In this document: positions 55,229-64,000 of the stretch, piece after piece | Numbering within the stretch: position 1 is the stretch's first letter | Layout: each line of letters starts with the position of its first letter | Source of the DNA: Petaurus breviceps papuanus | Lineage: Eukaryota; Chordata; Mammalia; Diprotodontia; Petauridae | Assembly (NCBI GenBank): GCA_028583685.1 | Contig: JAMXIF010001183.1 | Span: 16,121,231-16,185,230 of the forward strand | Length of the DNA stretch: 64,000 bases | Reading direction: 5' to 3' | Made by a program: the position numbers and the translations under genes | The notes under the pieces: model-generated | What the model saw: only the letters and a program-made list of their open reading frames with translations | What the model was told of the DNA's origin: nothing | The model's database searches: none

Positions 55229-55539
55229 GTTCAGTCCTCCTTTGTCAAGTTCAGAAGAGAGTGAGGTTCATGGGATGCCTGGTTCCCTCTGTTCCTTCTT
55301 CCTTATATGTATATTCTTCATCTGATGCACTCCCCTTCCTTCTTCTTTCTCCTTCAGTATAACCTCCTGTCCTTCCCATTTCCTTTTTCTTCTAAGATAA
55401 TCAAAACAGACCAATACCACTCCTAAGGTCTCTACCTGTTTTATGAGCTTTCTATGTGGTTTGTGAAGGCAGTACAGTTATGAAACACCACTTGTTTCTT
55501 CTCTTGTTATCATAACATAAACAATCTGTCATTATATAG

Positions 55540-56500
55540 TCCCTTTCAATTGATCAAACATATTAATTTTTCTGTTTCTTTTGACTTTTGTGTTTTCATT
55601 TTAAAATTTCCACTCAGTTTTACCCTTTTCATCCAGAATTCTTGAAAGTTCTCTGTGTCATTTAAAATCCACTTTTCTCCTTTGGAATTATACTGTTTGA
55701 CCATATAGGTAATTATTTATGATTTCAAGTCTTTGTCTTTGGCCTTTTCGAATATAATACATCAAACTTTCCTTTCCTTTAAACTCTCAGCTGCCAAGCT
55801 ATGTTTAATTCTGACTGTGGTTTCTTGGGTTTTGAACTCTTTCTTTTTGACTGCTTTCAGTGTTTTTTTCTTTGATGTGGAAGTTATGAATTTTGATTAT
55901 AAAAATCCTGGGACTTTTAATTTTGTGATTTCTTTCAGGAAGTAACTGGTAGATGCATTCTATTTTTCACATTGCTCTGTGGTATCTAGACATTTTTCAA
56001 TGAAGATTTCTTCAAAAAATTTCTTGAAATATATTATCCAGGTTATTTATTTTCAGATAGTCCTATGATTCTTAAATAATTTATTCTTGATATGGTCAGT
56101 TATTTTTGATAATAGATTCTTTACATTTCTGCTTTTTCAATCTGTTAATTTTGCTATTTTATTTCTTGTTATGTAATGGAGTCACTGCTCTTCTTTTTTT
56201 GAGGGGGGCAAACTATTTTCAAGCAATCCAATTCTTGGGTTAAGATTTATCATCACATGGTGGTATATTAATTCTCCTTGCCATTTTGTTACCCCTATTG
56301 TAATATTCATTTAATATTACATTCTGTTTCACTTGAATAAGTTCTTCTAGGTACTTTTGTAGTTTTTGTACCCTAAATATTCTTTTCTCTGAGGTTCCTA
56401 TTGGATTTCTTGTGGAGTTATTCTTGTCTTCTGGGTTAACTCTTGGGTTTCTCTCAATCTAGTGTTTTTTTCATTGTGTTTACTGTTTTCTTCTGTTTAC
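55540..56500 (-). pseudogene. L1 ORF1 remnant
   Basis: The minus strand near 55730-55830 translates to pieces such as LAAESLKERKVWCIIFEKAK. This matches LAASTLRDRRAWNVIFRRSR in the HAL1 ORF1 C-terminal domain at 59543-59848. The upstream half is too decayed to delimit. ORF1 protein is the RNA-binding, trimeric partner in L1 particles. Confidence 0.65.
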
Positions 56501-56704
56501 TTGTATCTCTATCTGTGGTTTTCAAGTTATGTGCTCAGATTAGGTTTGTTTCCCTCTTGTAATCTTGGATGGTGTACTGCTCCCTCATGTTCCTTTCTGA
56601 ACTCTAGTTCCTGCTTGGTTGGAGATATGATGGGTTAGACTGGGTTCCACCTCCTACTTCAGATGGCAATGCTTGGATAATGGTCTGGTCCTGTCTCTTG
56701 CTGT

Positions 56705-57300
56705 GCTTTTGGTGGGGGAATATGTGATAAGAATTTAATAAGTATCCAGTTTAGATTAGAGATTTAGGAGCGATCTTTATAAAGATTATAATTGAAGCTA
56801 TGAATAAGGCTGAATGTGATCTTCAAGGAAGTGTAGAGAGAGAACTGAGGGAAGAAGAATAAGCCTTGGGAAACATCCCTGAACTAGGGCATCACAGTTC
56901 TATTGATAATGTGGTAATAATATTTGGTGGGGTATTCTTGTATTATAGAAAAAAGCCCTGTTTTTTTTTCTTCAAAATTGTTCTTAGTCTAACAAGCTGT
57001 CTCTGCCCTAAGCACAACCCTTCTTCATGTGTAATGTCCCATCCTCTTCTGTTGCTTTTCTGGGGATCAAAGGTTACATCTGAGATCTCCTAAATTTGAG
57101 TCTTCTATGCATGAAAGCATGTAGGCTAGAAGCCTCCAGTGTCTTGGATAATTGACACTGTGATCTCAGATGTGGAAGGTGAATAGAATTCATCTGAGAA
57201 GGACTTGATTCCTCCTCATAAAACACCTCAACTATCTTAATTTCTGAAATGTGCTACTATGTTGTGTTACTAAGTAGTTGGTAAATAATTTCATATCTGT
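56705..57300. other. Unrecognised non-coding sequence
   Basis: No supported feature. Confidence 0.4.
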
Positions 57301-57309
57301 GTCCCTAAA

Positions 57310-57392
57310 TTTCCTCATTTATAAAATAAGGAGTTGCAATAGTTCTAATTCTGAAGGTCACATAGGGCTACAACCTTCTATGATTCTAAAAT
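57310..57392 (+). repeat. L3/CR1-like 3' tail fragment
   Basis: 'ggagttgcaatagttctaat' and 'caaccttctatgattctaaa' resemble the L3/CR1 terminus. Confidence 0.45.
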
Positions 57393-57394
57393 GA

Positions 57395-57870
57395 CACAAT
57401 TTTTTTTCTCACTTCTGGACAATGCTGTTACTTATCATTCTGCTGACTGTGTCCCACATTTCCCTTGGCTTATATCTTGTCTAACTTAAGATACTAGGAA
57501 AAAACATTGGATCAAATTCCTTATTTTCTCTGGCCTTTAGTAAATCTGATTCTTACTGAGGAAGATTCTCCCAGCATAATGGAACATACAGTAATTCTTT
57601 TTTGCCTGTAAGATACTGTTTTAAAAAAATAACTAAGGGGCATGAATTTTCCAAATTTGAGCTCCAAATATTAACTTAAGTCCAGTGAATAGCCTAAAGT
57701 AGTCTTTCAAATAGTCATTTGCCTACTTGACTAAAAGTGAGTAATAATTTAAGCCATGTGAATACAAAGGATATCATTTTTATTTATTTTACTCTCAGTG
57801 GTATTTCTGTTACAGAGGACAGTATATTAATTTTGAGGTGGGAGAGGATAAGAAAGTTTTTGTGGTTACT
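57395..57870. other. Unrecognised AT-rich non-coding sequence
   Basis: No supported feature. Confidence 0.4.
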
Positions 57871-57874
57871 TATA

Positions 57875-58040
57875 GAATCAGAATTTCAAAGTTCAAAGGA
57901 ACTATAGAATTCATCTTGTCCAACACACCTGTTCTCTAGATGAAGAAATTGAGCCAAAGAGAAGTTAAAAGACTTGCCCAAAGTTGAATAGGTAGTTGAG
58001 TAATAAAACAGGGAGTAGAACCCATAACTTTGGACTCCTA
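57875..58040 (-). repeat. MIR-like SINE remnant
   Basis: 'ttcatcttgtccaacacacc', 'gatgaagaaattgagccaaa' and 'aaaagacttgcccaaag' follow the old mammalian MIR-type pattern. Confidence 0.5.
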
Positions 58041-58045
58041 ATCTC

Positions 58046-58060
58046 AAAAGTTCTCAATTA
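58046..58060. repeat. Left target-site duplication of HAL1
   Basis: 'aaaagttctcaatta' recurs as the last A-tail bases plus 'gttctcaatta' at 61066-61080. The cut context, TC|AAAA, suits L1 endonuclease. Confidence 0.9.
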
Positions 58061-58071
58061 GGGGGCGGAGC

Positions 58072-58080
58072 CAAGATGGC
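58072..58080 (+). promoter_or_regulatory. YY1-like site at the HAL1 5' end
   Basis: 'caagatggc' lies 12 bases into the element. Human L1 carries the same word near its 5' end, where YY1 positions transcription start. The same motif is at 63791-63799 (inverted), and a variant with one extra A lies near 33794. Confidence 0.6.
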
Positions 58081-58789
58081 GGAGTAGAAGCACGACCCTC
58101 CCGCGGCTCCGGCTTCCACCCTCCCCAATCCATGTAAAAAGGGTACTCTAAACAAACTTTGGAGCTGCAGAACCCACAAAATGACACAGAGAAGCTAACC
58201 TCCCACTGAGAACAGCCCGGCAGGCCGGCAGGAATTGGCTAGCGCAATGCTCTCCGGAGCCGAGCCCAGCACCACACTGAGGCTTTAGCCCCAGGGCGGG
58301 CCTGACCAGCTGCGGCCAGAGGGACTCCAGATCAGCAGCAGCTGTGGCCATTTCCAGATTTATCAATACATAGATGCGAAGGACAAGGTGAGAGGACACT
58401 GCAGTCTGGACTTTGGGACCCAGTAAGTGGGAGTGCGTGGCTTTTTACCCCCAGGACGAGAAACAGCTGAGACCGCTGAGACGCGGGCACAGCCTGCCAG
58501 CGCCATGTGGCAGCTTCAGCTCCTGGCCTGTAGAGTGTAGGGGAACCAAGCACCAGTCTGAGGGGTAATTGCTCTTGCTTTAACCTGCTTGGATCTGGAT
58601 TGCAGTCTAGGGTGGAGGTCCTGGGGTGTGTGTCCAGCTTGCCAGAGCGTGTGGAGACCTCAGAGAGGGCACCCATCTAATACCTCCGGCAGCTGAGAAA
58701 ACCCCAGCGTTTGGGATGAAAACTCCCCTGTCTGGTGGCAGAGTCCTACTGTGGCAAAAAGCCCAAAAGTCAAATCATTGAGTGGCAAA

Positions 58790-59848
58790 ATGAGCAGGCA
58801 AAGGAAACAAAGCAGACAGAAGATTCCAACATTACACTCCTATTTGGGGGATAAGAAGGAGCAAGGCATGGATCAGGAGGAAATCAGTGAAGTTAGAACT
58901 CCTGTACCAAAAGCTTCAAAGGAAAATACAAGCTGGTTACAGGCCATAGAGGACCTTAAGAAGCAGATAAGAGAAGTGGAGGAAAAATTGGGAAGAGAAA
59001 TGAGAACAATGCAAGAAAATTATGAAATGAGAGTCAACAGCCTGACTGAAGAAAATAATACCTTAAAAAACAGACTGACTCAAATGGCAAAGGAGGCTCA
59101 AAAAGGCAATGAGGAGAAGAATGCCTTAAAAAGTCGAATTTGCCAGATGGAAAAAGAATCTCAAAAGCTCACTGAGGAGAATCATTGCTTCAGAATTAGA
59201 TTGGAGCAAATGGGAGCTAATGACTTTATGAGAAATCAAGATGCTGTTAAACAGATCCAAACAAATGAAAGAATAGAAGGCAATGTGAAATATCTCATGG
59301 GAAAAACCACTGACCTGGAAAATAGATCCAGGAGAGATAATTTAAAAATTATTGGACTGCCTGAGAGCCATGACCAAAGTAAGAGCCTGGAAAGCATCCT
59401 CCAGGAAGTTCTCAAAGAAAACTGCCCTGATGTTTTAGAATGAGAGGGCAAAATAGAGGTTGAAAGAATCCACCGATCACCTGAAAAAGATCCCAAAAAG
59501 AAAACTCCTAGGAATATTATAGCCAGGTTCCAGAATTCCCAGATGAAGGAGAGAATATTACAAGCAGCCAGGAAGAGACAATTTGAATATTGTGGAAACA
59601 CAATCAGGATAACCCAGGATCTGGCAGCTTCTACACTGAGGGATCGAAGGGCCTGGAATGTAATATTCCGGAGGTCAAGGCAGCTGGGATTAAAACCAAG
59701 AGTCACCTACCCAGCAAAACTGAGTATCATGTTTCAGGGGAAAATATGGTCATTCAGTGGAATACAGGACTTTCAAGCATTCTTGCTGAAAAAACCAGAG
59801 TTGAATAGAAAATTTGACATTCAGATACAAGAAGCAAGAGAAGCATGA
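58790..59848 (+). pseudogene. HAL1 ORF1 (L1 ORF1p-like), one in-frame stop
   Basis: L1 ORF1 protein is a trimeric RNA-binding chaperone. The ATG at 58790 opens MSRQRKQSRQ. It is preferred over an upstream in-frame GTG at 58751. About residues 45-140 are a leucine-spaced coiled coil (LTEENNTLKNRLTQMAKEAQ). The RRM motif NLKIIGLPE is near residues 183-191, and the C-terminal domain includes RNIIARF, KERILQAARK and LKPRVTYPAKLS. The frame is open from ATG to the TGA at 59846-59848 except for a TGA at 59441-59443, giving 352 codons overall. The matching codon in the copy at 36495 is CCA. Confidence 0.9.
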
Positions 59849-59900
59849 GAAGGTAAACAGGGAAAAGAAATCATAAGGAACTTATCAAAGTTGAACTATT

Positions 59901-60050
59901 TTTTTTTTAAAGCAATCGGGGTTGAGTGGCTTGCTCAGGGTTGCACGGCCAGGTGTTGTTTCTGGGTGTGGTGCTGAGTGTCTGGGCCCGGATTTGATCC
60001 GGGTCATCCCGGCACTGGGGCCGGTGCTCTTGCTTGCTGAGCCACCTGGC
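59901..60050 (-). repeat. Young SINE family 'D' inside HAL1
   Basis: Antisense copy from a short T run to head 'gctgagccacctggc'. Exact 15-bp duplication 'caaagttgaactatt' at 59886-59900 and 60051-60065. It lies just 3' of ORF1 and does not interrupt it. Confidence 0.95.
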
Positions 60051-60761
60051 CAAAGTTGAACTATTAACATTCCTACATGGAAAAACAATAATTGTAACTT
60101 ATGAAACTTTTCTCAGTAGTTGAAGGGATTAGAAATATATATGTGTTTATATGAGGGTATGTAGGCATATGAATACATATGTGAATGTGTGTATATACGT
60201 TTACAGGTATACATAGATAGAGGGCACGGGACCAATTTAACAGGAAGGGATGATACTTAAAAGGTGAAATTAAGAGGTGAGAGGAATATAATGAGAGGAG
60301 ATGGGGAGAGACAGAGTGGGGCAACTATCTCATACAGAAGAGGCAACAATGGAGGGGAAGAATAGGAAGGCAAAAGGGAATGGGTCAACCTTATTCCTAT
60401 TGAATCTGGCTTGAGGAGGGAGGAAAATACACACTAAATAGGGGATCTCACCCTCCAGGAGAATGGGGGGGGAAGGGGATGTGAGGGGGGATGATGGAAG
60501 GGAGGGCAGGCTGGGGGGGAGGGAAGTTGGAAGCACCCACTTTTGAAAAGGGACAGGATCAAAGTAGAGAATAAAACAAGTGGGAGGTGGGATAGGAGGG
60601 AGGGAAATATAGTCAGTCTTTTACAATACATCTACTATGTTATTGTTTTGCATTAGCCGCACATGTACAACCTATACTGAACTGCTTGTCTCCCCAGTGG
60701 GGGTGGGTGGCAGGGGGGGAAGGGAATGAATCTGGAATTGAAAGTTTTAAAATCAAATATT

Positions 60762-60822
60762 CAAATATATGTATATATATATGTGTGTATATATATATAT
60801 ACATATATATATATACTATTAT
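60762..60822. repeat. TA/TG-rich microsatellite in HAL1 3' region
   Basis: Imperfect 'tatatatatgtgtgtatata' type repeat. Confidence 0.9.
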
Positions 60823-61084
60823 TAATACCATCTTACATGTTATTAAGAAAAAAAAGATACAGGCACTGAGGCATAGAGATCCACTGGAAAAGTTGAAACG
60901 GGTATGGGAGAAAATATGGGAGAGAGCAGATTGGAGGTGGGGATATCCTGTGGGACTGCTGTTTTGGGGGGATGGGTGGGGGAAAAACGGGGAGAAAATT
61001 TGTAACTCAAAATCTGGCGGAAACGAATGATGTAAATCAGAAGTTAATAAAGCATTTAAAAAAAAAAAAGTTCTCAATTAGTAT

Positions 61085-63035
61085 GTCTTATTATTATTGT
61101 TGCATTGGTTGTAACTGGAGCCAGAACTAGGATGGGGGTGGAAGGGCCTTTGACCCCAGGGCATTACATTTTAGAGGGCACAAAATCTTAAATTATACAT
61201 GATATTAAGACATTTTATAATTTGTTGAATTTACACAGTGATTGTTTCATTAGTATAGAAACAATAGAGCATGGCATTAGTTTAGCAGCAATAGAATGGT
61301 GATTATAATACCACCAAATCTCATTGAGTTGGTGGGATGATTTTATATAAATACACACATATGTAAAGTACTATACTATATAAATACTAACTATTATTAC
61401 TAATAGGAGTTAAAATAAGAAGTTACCAGTAATGTCATAGCAGCCTGTCCTTGCTCTTCCCCAACATGGCATGTGCTTCAAGGTATTAGAGGGTCTCTGG
61501 GTGTCTATTTCTTCCTCCTGACATCCCCAAGGGAAGTGTCCCAAACTTATCTTAATTACTTACCTTATTTCCATATTGCGAATTACAAAGTTGATATGAG
61601 GGGCATTTGGCCTTGCCCTAGGCGCTAAAATGACTAGTCACAGCTCTGGTTGTTTTCAATAATAATGAGGAAAAATTAAAATTCAATTTTCATCAGTCTT
61701 CCTTGCAATTACCCAAAGGGCTTGGAGTTCATTTTATTCCAATTTGCAGATAAGGATGTGAGTTTTGCTGAAAGTGGCTATTATTGCTCTGCTCTTACTT
61801 TATTTTCTTCTGCCCTTGCTTGTGGCAAACCTTTTCACTTGTCAAATTTTAGGTGGCTGACATGAGGCACAAGCAAATCTTGGCTCCCTAATGGGCCACC
61901 AAATTGGCAAGGAAGTAGCAATATTGCTCTGATTTGGGGTGTGCACTTTGAACTTCCTAGTCAACAATTTAGCAATCTAATAGGCTGACCAAAATTCCAT
62001 ATGGTCACATATAACACTGGAGAGAATGAACCTAACACTAACCCACAGCAGACTATTTGGTTGGAATTCCACCATTTCCATGTTTTCTCTCTTTGCTTTA
62101 TATGTGAATATTTATGCCTAGTTTGGAAAGTAACCATAGTTTATGCCCTGCAGAAGTCAGATGGGTCAGTATCTGTGGATTCAAGATAAAGTGAAAAAAG
62201 GGCTACTACTGGAGAGCAGGCTCGAGATAAATGGCAAACTGAAAGATAATAGATTTGCCTGACATTGTTAGCCTCTGGGAATCATAACAAAACTTCAGAA
62301 ATCTGGATGATGTCCAGGAATTGTTGACTTTCATTATTGTCTCATTATCACTCTCTTCTGGAAGGTAAAGTGGAATATCGTTTACTTAGAATTAGAATAT
62401 TAATCAATTCTTAGCCATAGGAAGCCTGAAAAATGCTTCTCTTAACAAAGGAAAGTGGATCTGCTTTTTGAAGTGAGTTTGAAAGGAAAGATACAAGATT
62501 GCAAACTACCAAGAGAAGCCAGAAAAATAGGAGTGAAAGTTTCCCAGAACACCTGCTGTTGACTTTTTGCTCCATGACCATTCATTTCTTTATTTTTCAT
62601 TTCTATATTCTTCATTTCTTTTGAAGTTTTCCTAACAGGAATGTCTGTATAGTAGGGAAAACAAACAAACAAGAAAACAAAAAAAAAAAAAAAACCCAAC
62701 CCTTGCGATTGATATAGGGTTAGGAGGGTGCTGAGCCAGCTCAGAGGAACTGATTGTTAAATTTTCAGTGTGGATATATACACCTTGAAAATTGGCAAAT
62801 GTTACAACTTGGGCTTTGATTTATTGTTTTGCTGATTGTATTAATTAATAAAGTGATGGAGAAAATGTTAATGTTAACAATTTAAATTACTATCATTATT
62901 TAAATGCTAACAGCATAAATTATTAGTATTAAAATTGTGTCCTCCATATAACATTCCTCTGAAAGTCGGTTGACCATACCACTTGTAGTTCCCAAATAAA
63001 TGATTGGTCCCACTATTTCATTGCAGCCTGTACGT
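61085..63035. other. Long unrecognised non-coding stretch
   Basis: No ORF or repeat of note apart from an A run at 62678-62694 and a THER1-tail-like 'aagtactatactatataaat' near 61365-61385. Conserved non-coding DNA cannot be excluded. Confidence 0.4.
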
Positions 63036-63054
63036 TTCTTTCTCCAGGATTTCA

Positions 63055-63811
63055 AAAAAGGATTCTATGGTCTGATTGCACTTCCTTTGCTTGTTCATCT
63101 TGCCAGCCAATTACTTGAATTTTGAGCTCTTTGACACAGTAGAACTCTGCTTCCAGAGTGGAGGGAGCTATGTTCCAAATCACTGGGGTTTTCTCAAATG
63201 TTGTCAGAAGTCTGAGGAGGGCGCCCTCTCTAGAGACACCCCAAGCTCTGGCACACTGCCACATACCCCAGGACCTCCATCCAAGACCACAATCCAGATC
63301 CAAGTAGGTCAAAGCAAGAGCGACTACCCTCTGAATGGTGGCTTGGTCCCCCTATGATCTGCAGGCCAGGAGCTGTGGAGGCAGCCACGCTGCAGCTGTC
63401 ATGACTCTACCACCTCTCTCCCTGGGGGCAGGGGCAGGACCATGCTCTTCTGTCACCTGATTCCAACAGAGTTCCCCACTGACCTTTTACTTTTTCTTTG
63501 GCGTTTATGGGTTGAGAAGTCTGGAAACTGCCAGAGCTGCTGGTGATTCACTCTCCTGAAGTCTCCTCCAGCTGGTCAGGGCCGCCGTCCTGGGCCAGAA
63601 CCACTCAGCTCATGCTGGACTGTGCTTGGCTCCCAGACCTTCCTGTTGGACTGCAAGGCTGCTTTCAGCAGGAGATTTGTTTTCCTCTGTCACTTTGTGG
63701 GTTCTGTAGCTCTAGAATTTGCTTAGTCATATTTTACAGGTATTGGAGGTGGTTGGAGGCAAAGCCTAGTGGAGTTCCTGTTTTTACTCTGCCATCTTGG
63801 CTCTGCCCCCC
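63055..63811 (-). mobile_element. L1/HAL1 5' end only, antisense, with target duplications
   Basis: Reads on the minus strand from 'gggggcagagccaagatggc' (63811 downward) through the 5' UTR ('agctcctggcctgcagatca', 'gcagagttctactgtgtcaa') into the first ORF1 codons (ATG at 63096-63098). It stops after about 18 codons. The duplication 'tctccaggatttca' / 'tctccaggatctca' (63041-63054, 63812-63825) brackets it. No poly(A) is present at the 3' end, which is unusual. Confidence 0.75.
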
Positions 63812-63879
63812 TCTCCAGGATCTCAGATGTTAAATGTTAAACTCAGGCCCATAAATAGAAGTATTTTACTTAGAACTGA

Positions 63880-64000
63880 TTGGAAAGAATGTTGTATTTG
63901 GAGCTATAGGACCTGAGTCTTCCACTTATTAGGTGACCTTGGGCATACCACTTAACCTCTGTTGTCCTCAGTTTCCTTATGTATAAAATTAAGGAGTTTG
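63880..64000 (+). repeat. MIR-type SINE, cut by window end
   Basis: 'ggacctgagtcttccactta', 'gtgaccttgggcataccact' and 'cctcagtttccttatgtata' mark head and core. The tail lies beyond the window. Confidence 0.65.

Larger units (their letters stand above)
50990..56700 (-). mobile_element. L1 LINE, antisense, nearly whole but decayed
   Basis: Read on the minus strand, the order is ORF1, a purine-rich spacer, ORF2 and a 3' region. ORF1 remnants are at about 55540-56500. ORF2 remnants show the endonuclease region (54450-54659), YQNLWDAAKAVFKVKFITLN (53691-53945), the reverse-transcriptase region [14 protein letters not shown] (52850-52884) and the C-terminal SVPDLKLYYK (51468-51752). No promoter-like 5' UTR was recognised at the 56.7-kb end. 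It is interrupted by an 'R' element and an N gap. A duplicated ORF2 segment near 54 kb suggests two L1 copies are joined. Boundaries approximate. Confidence 0.8.
58061..61065 (+). mobile_element. Full-length HAL1 (half-L1) retrotransposon
   Basis: About 3.0 kb in order: L1-type 5' UTR (58061-58789), ORF1 (58790-59848, one in-frame stop), a 3' region with L1 3' UTR words ('gttttgcattagccgcacat', 'gtacaacctatactgaactg') and a poly(A) preceded by 'aataaa'. There is no ORF2, and the ORF1 end passes directly into 3' sequence. Target duplications flank it. A family-D SINE inserted later at 59901-60050. HAL1 elements lack their own polymerase, so L1 ORF2 must act in trans. Confidence 0.92.

Noticed and set aside
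55096-55362. ORF rich in Arg, Asp, Glu and Gln repeats
   Set aside because: It is the translation of a GACA/GA microsatellite inside an antisense L1.
59236-59706. 156-codon minus-strand ORF
   Set aside because: It is antisense to the HAL1 ORF1, which explains its openness.
1-64000. CRISPR array, bacterial operon or phage content
   Set aside because: No regular direct repeats with unique spacers and no prokaryotic gene organisation. The repeats are mammalian SINE and LINE families.
1-64000. tRNA genes suggested by B-box-like words
   Set aside because: Every B-box-like match falls within a tRNA-derived SINE head. No complete cloverleaf was found.

Overview
The window reads as non-coding DNA from a mammal, most likely an Australidelphian marsupial. 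No host exon, tRNA, rRNA or CRISPR array could be supported. The evidence for a marsupial is the repeat set: short tRNA-type SINEs of the WSINE/WALLSI kind, CORE-SINEs with a MIR/L2 tail (THER1-type) or an RTE/BovB tail (MAR1-type), a BovB-like RTE fragment, L2 and L3/CR1 relics, a marsupial-type L1 tail, and ORF1-only 'half-L1' (HAL1) elements. Family names are from memory of their sequence, not from a database search. The species cannot be named. There are two 10-base N gaps (41590-41599 and 52763-52772).

Layout. 1-9 kb: microsatellites and old SINEs, with one solo LTR (1774-2312) inserted into a SINE that lies among still older SINEs. 9-29 kb: mostly unrecognised sequence with scattered L2, L3, BovB, MAR1 and THER1 copies, a composite repeat at 25683-26422, and a hAT-type MITE inside a THER1 copy at 28308-28510. 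29.5-30.7 kb: an unexplained tract with several short tandem duplications. 31-33 kb: an L1 3' end, then L2 and THER1 copies. 33.3-38.1 kb: one L3 relic split by a SINE and then by a 4.2-kb HAL1 dimer. 38.7-39.06 kb: a fused SINE dimer inserted as one unit. 42.2-43.0 kb: a second copy of the composite repeat. 44.7-46.2 kb: a 175-bp direct duplication. 51-56.7 kb: a decayed antisense L1 carrying recognisable ORF1 and ORF2 fragments. 58.06-61.07 kb: a full-length HAL1 with target-site duplications and an ORF1 broken by one in-frame stop. 63.05-63.81 kb: an antisense L1/HAL1 5' end that has target-site duplications but no poly(A).

How the parts relate. HAL1 keeps an L1-type 5' UTR (including a YY1-like site), ORF1 and 3' UTR, but has no ORF2, so it would depend on L1 ORF2 protein supplied in trans. 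The young SINEs have A-rich tails and insertion sites resembling TT|AAAA, as expected if the same L1 machinery moved them. MAR1-type SINEs share their 3' end with the BovB-like RTE element, and THER1-type SINEs share theirs with L2. The window is best read as a record of nested retrotransposition in intergenic or intronic DNA.
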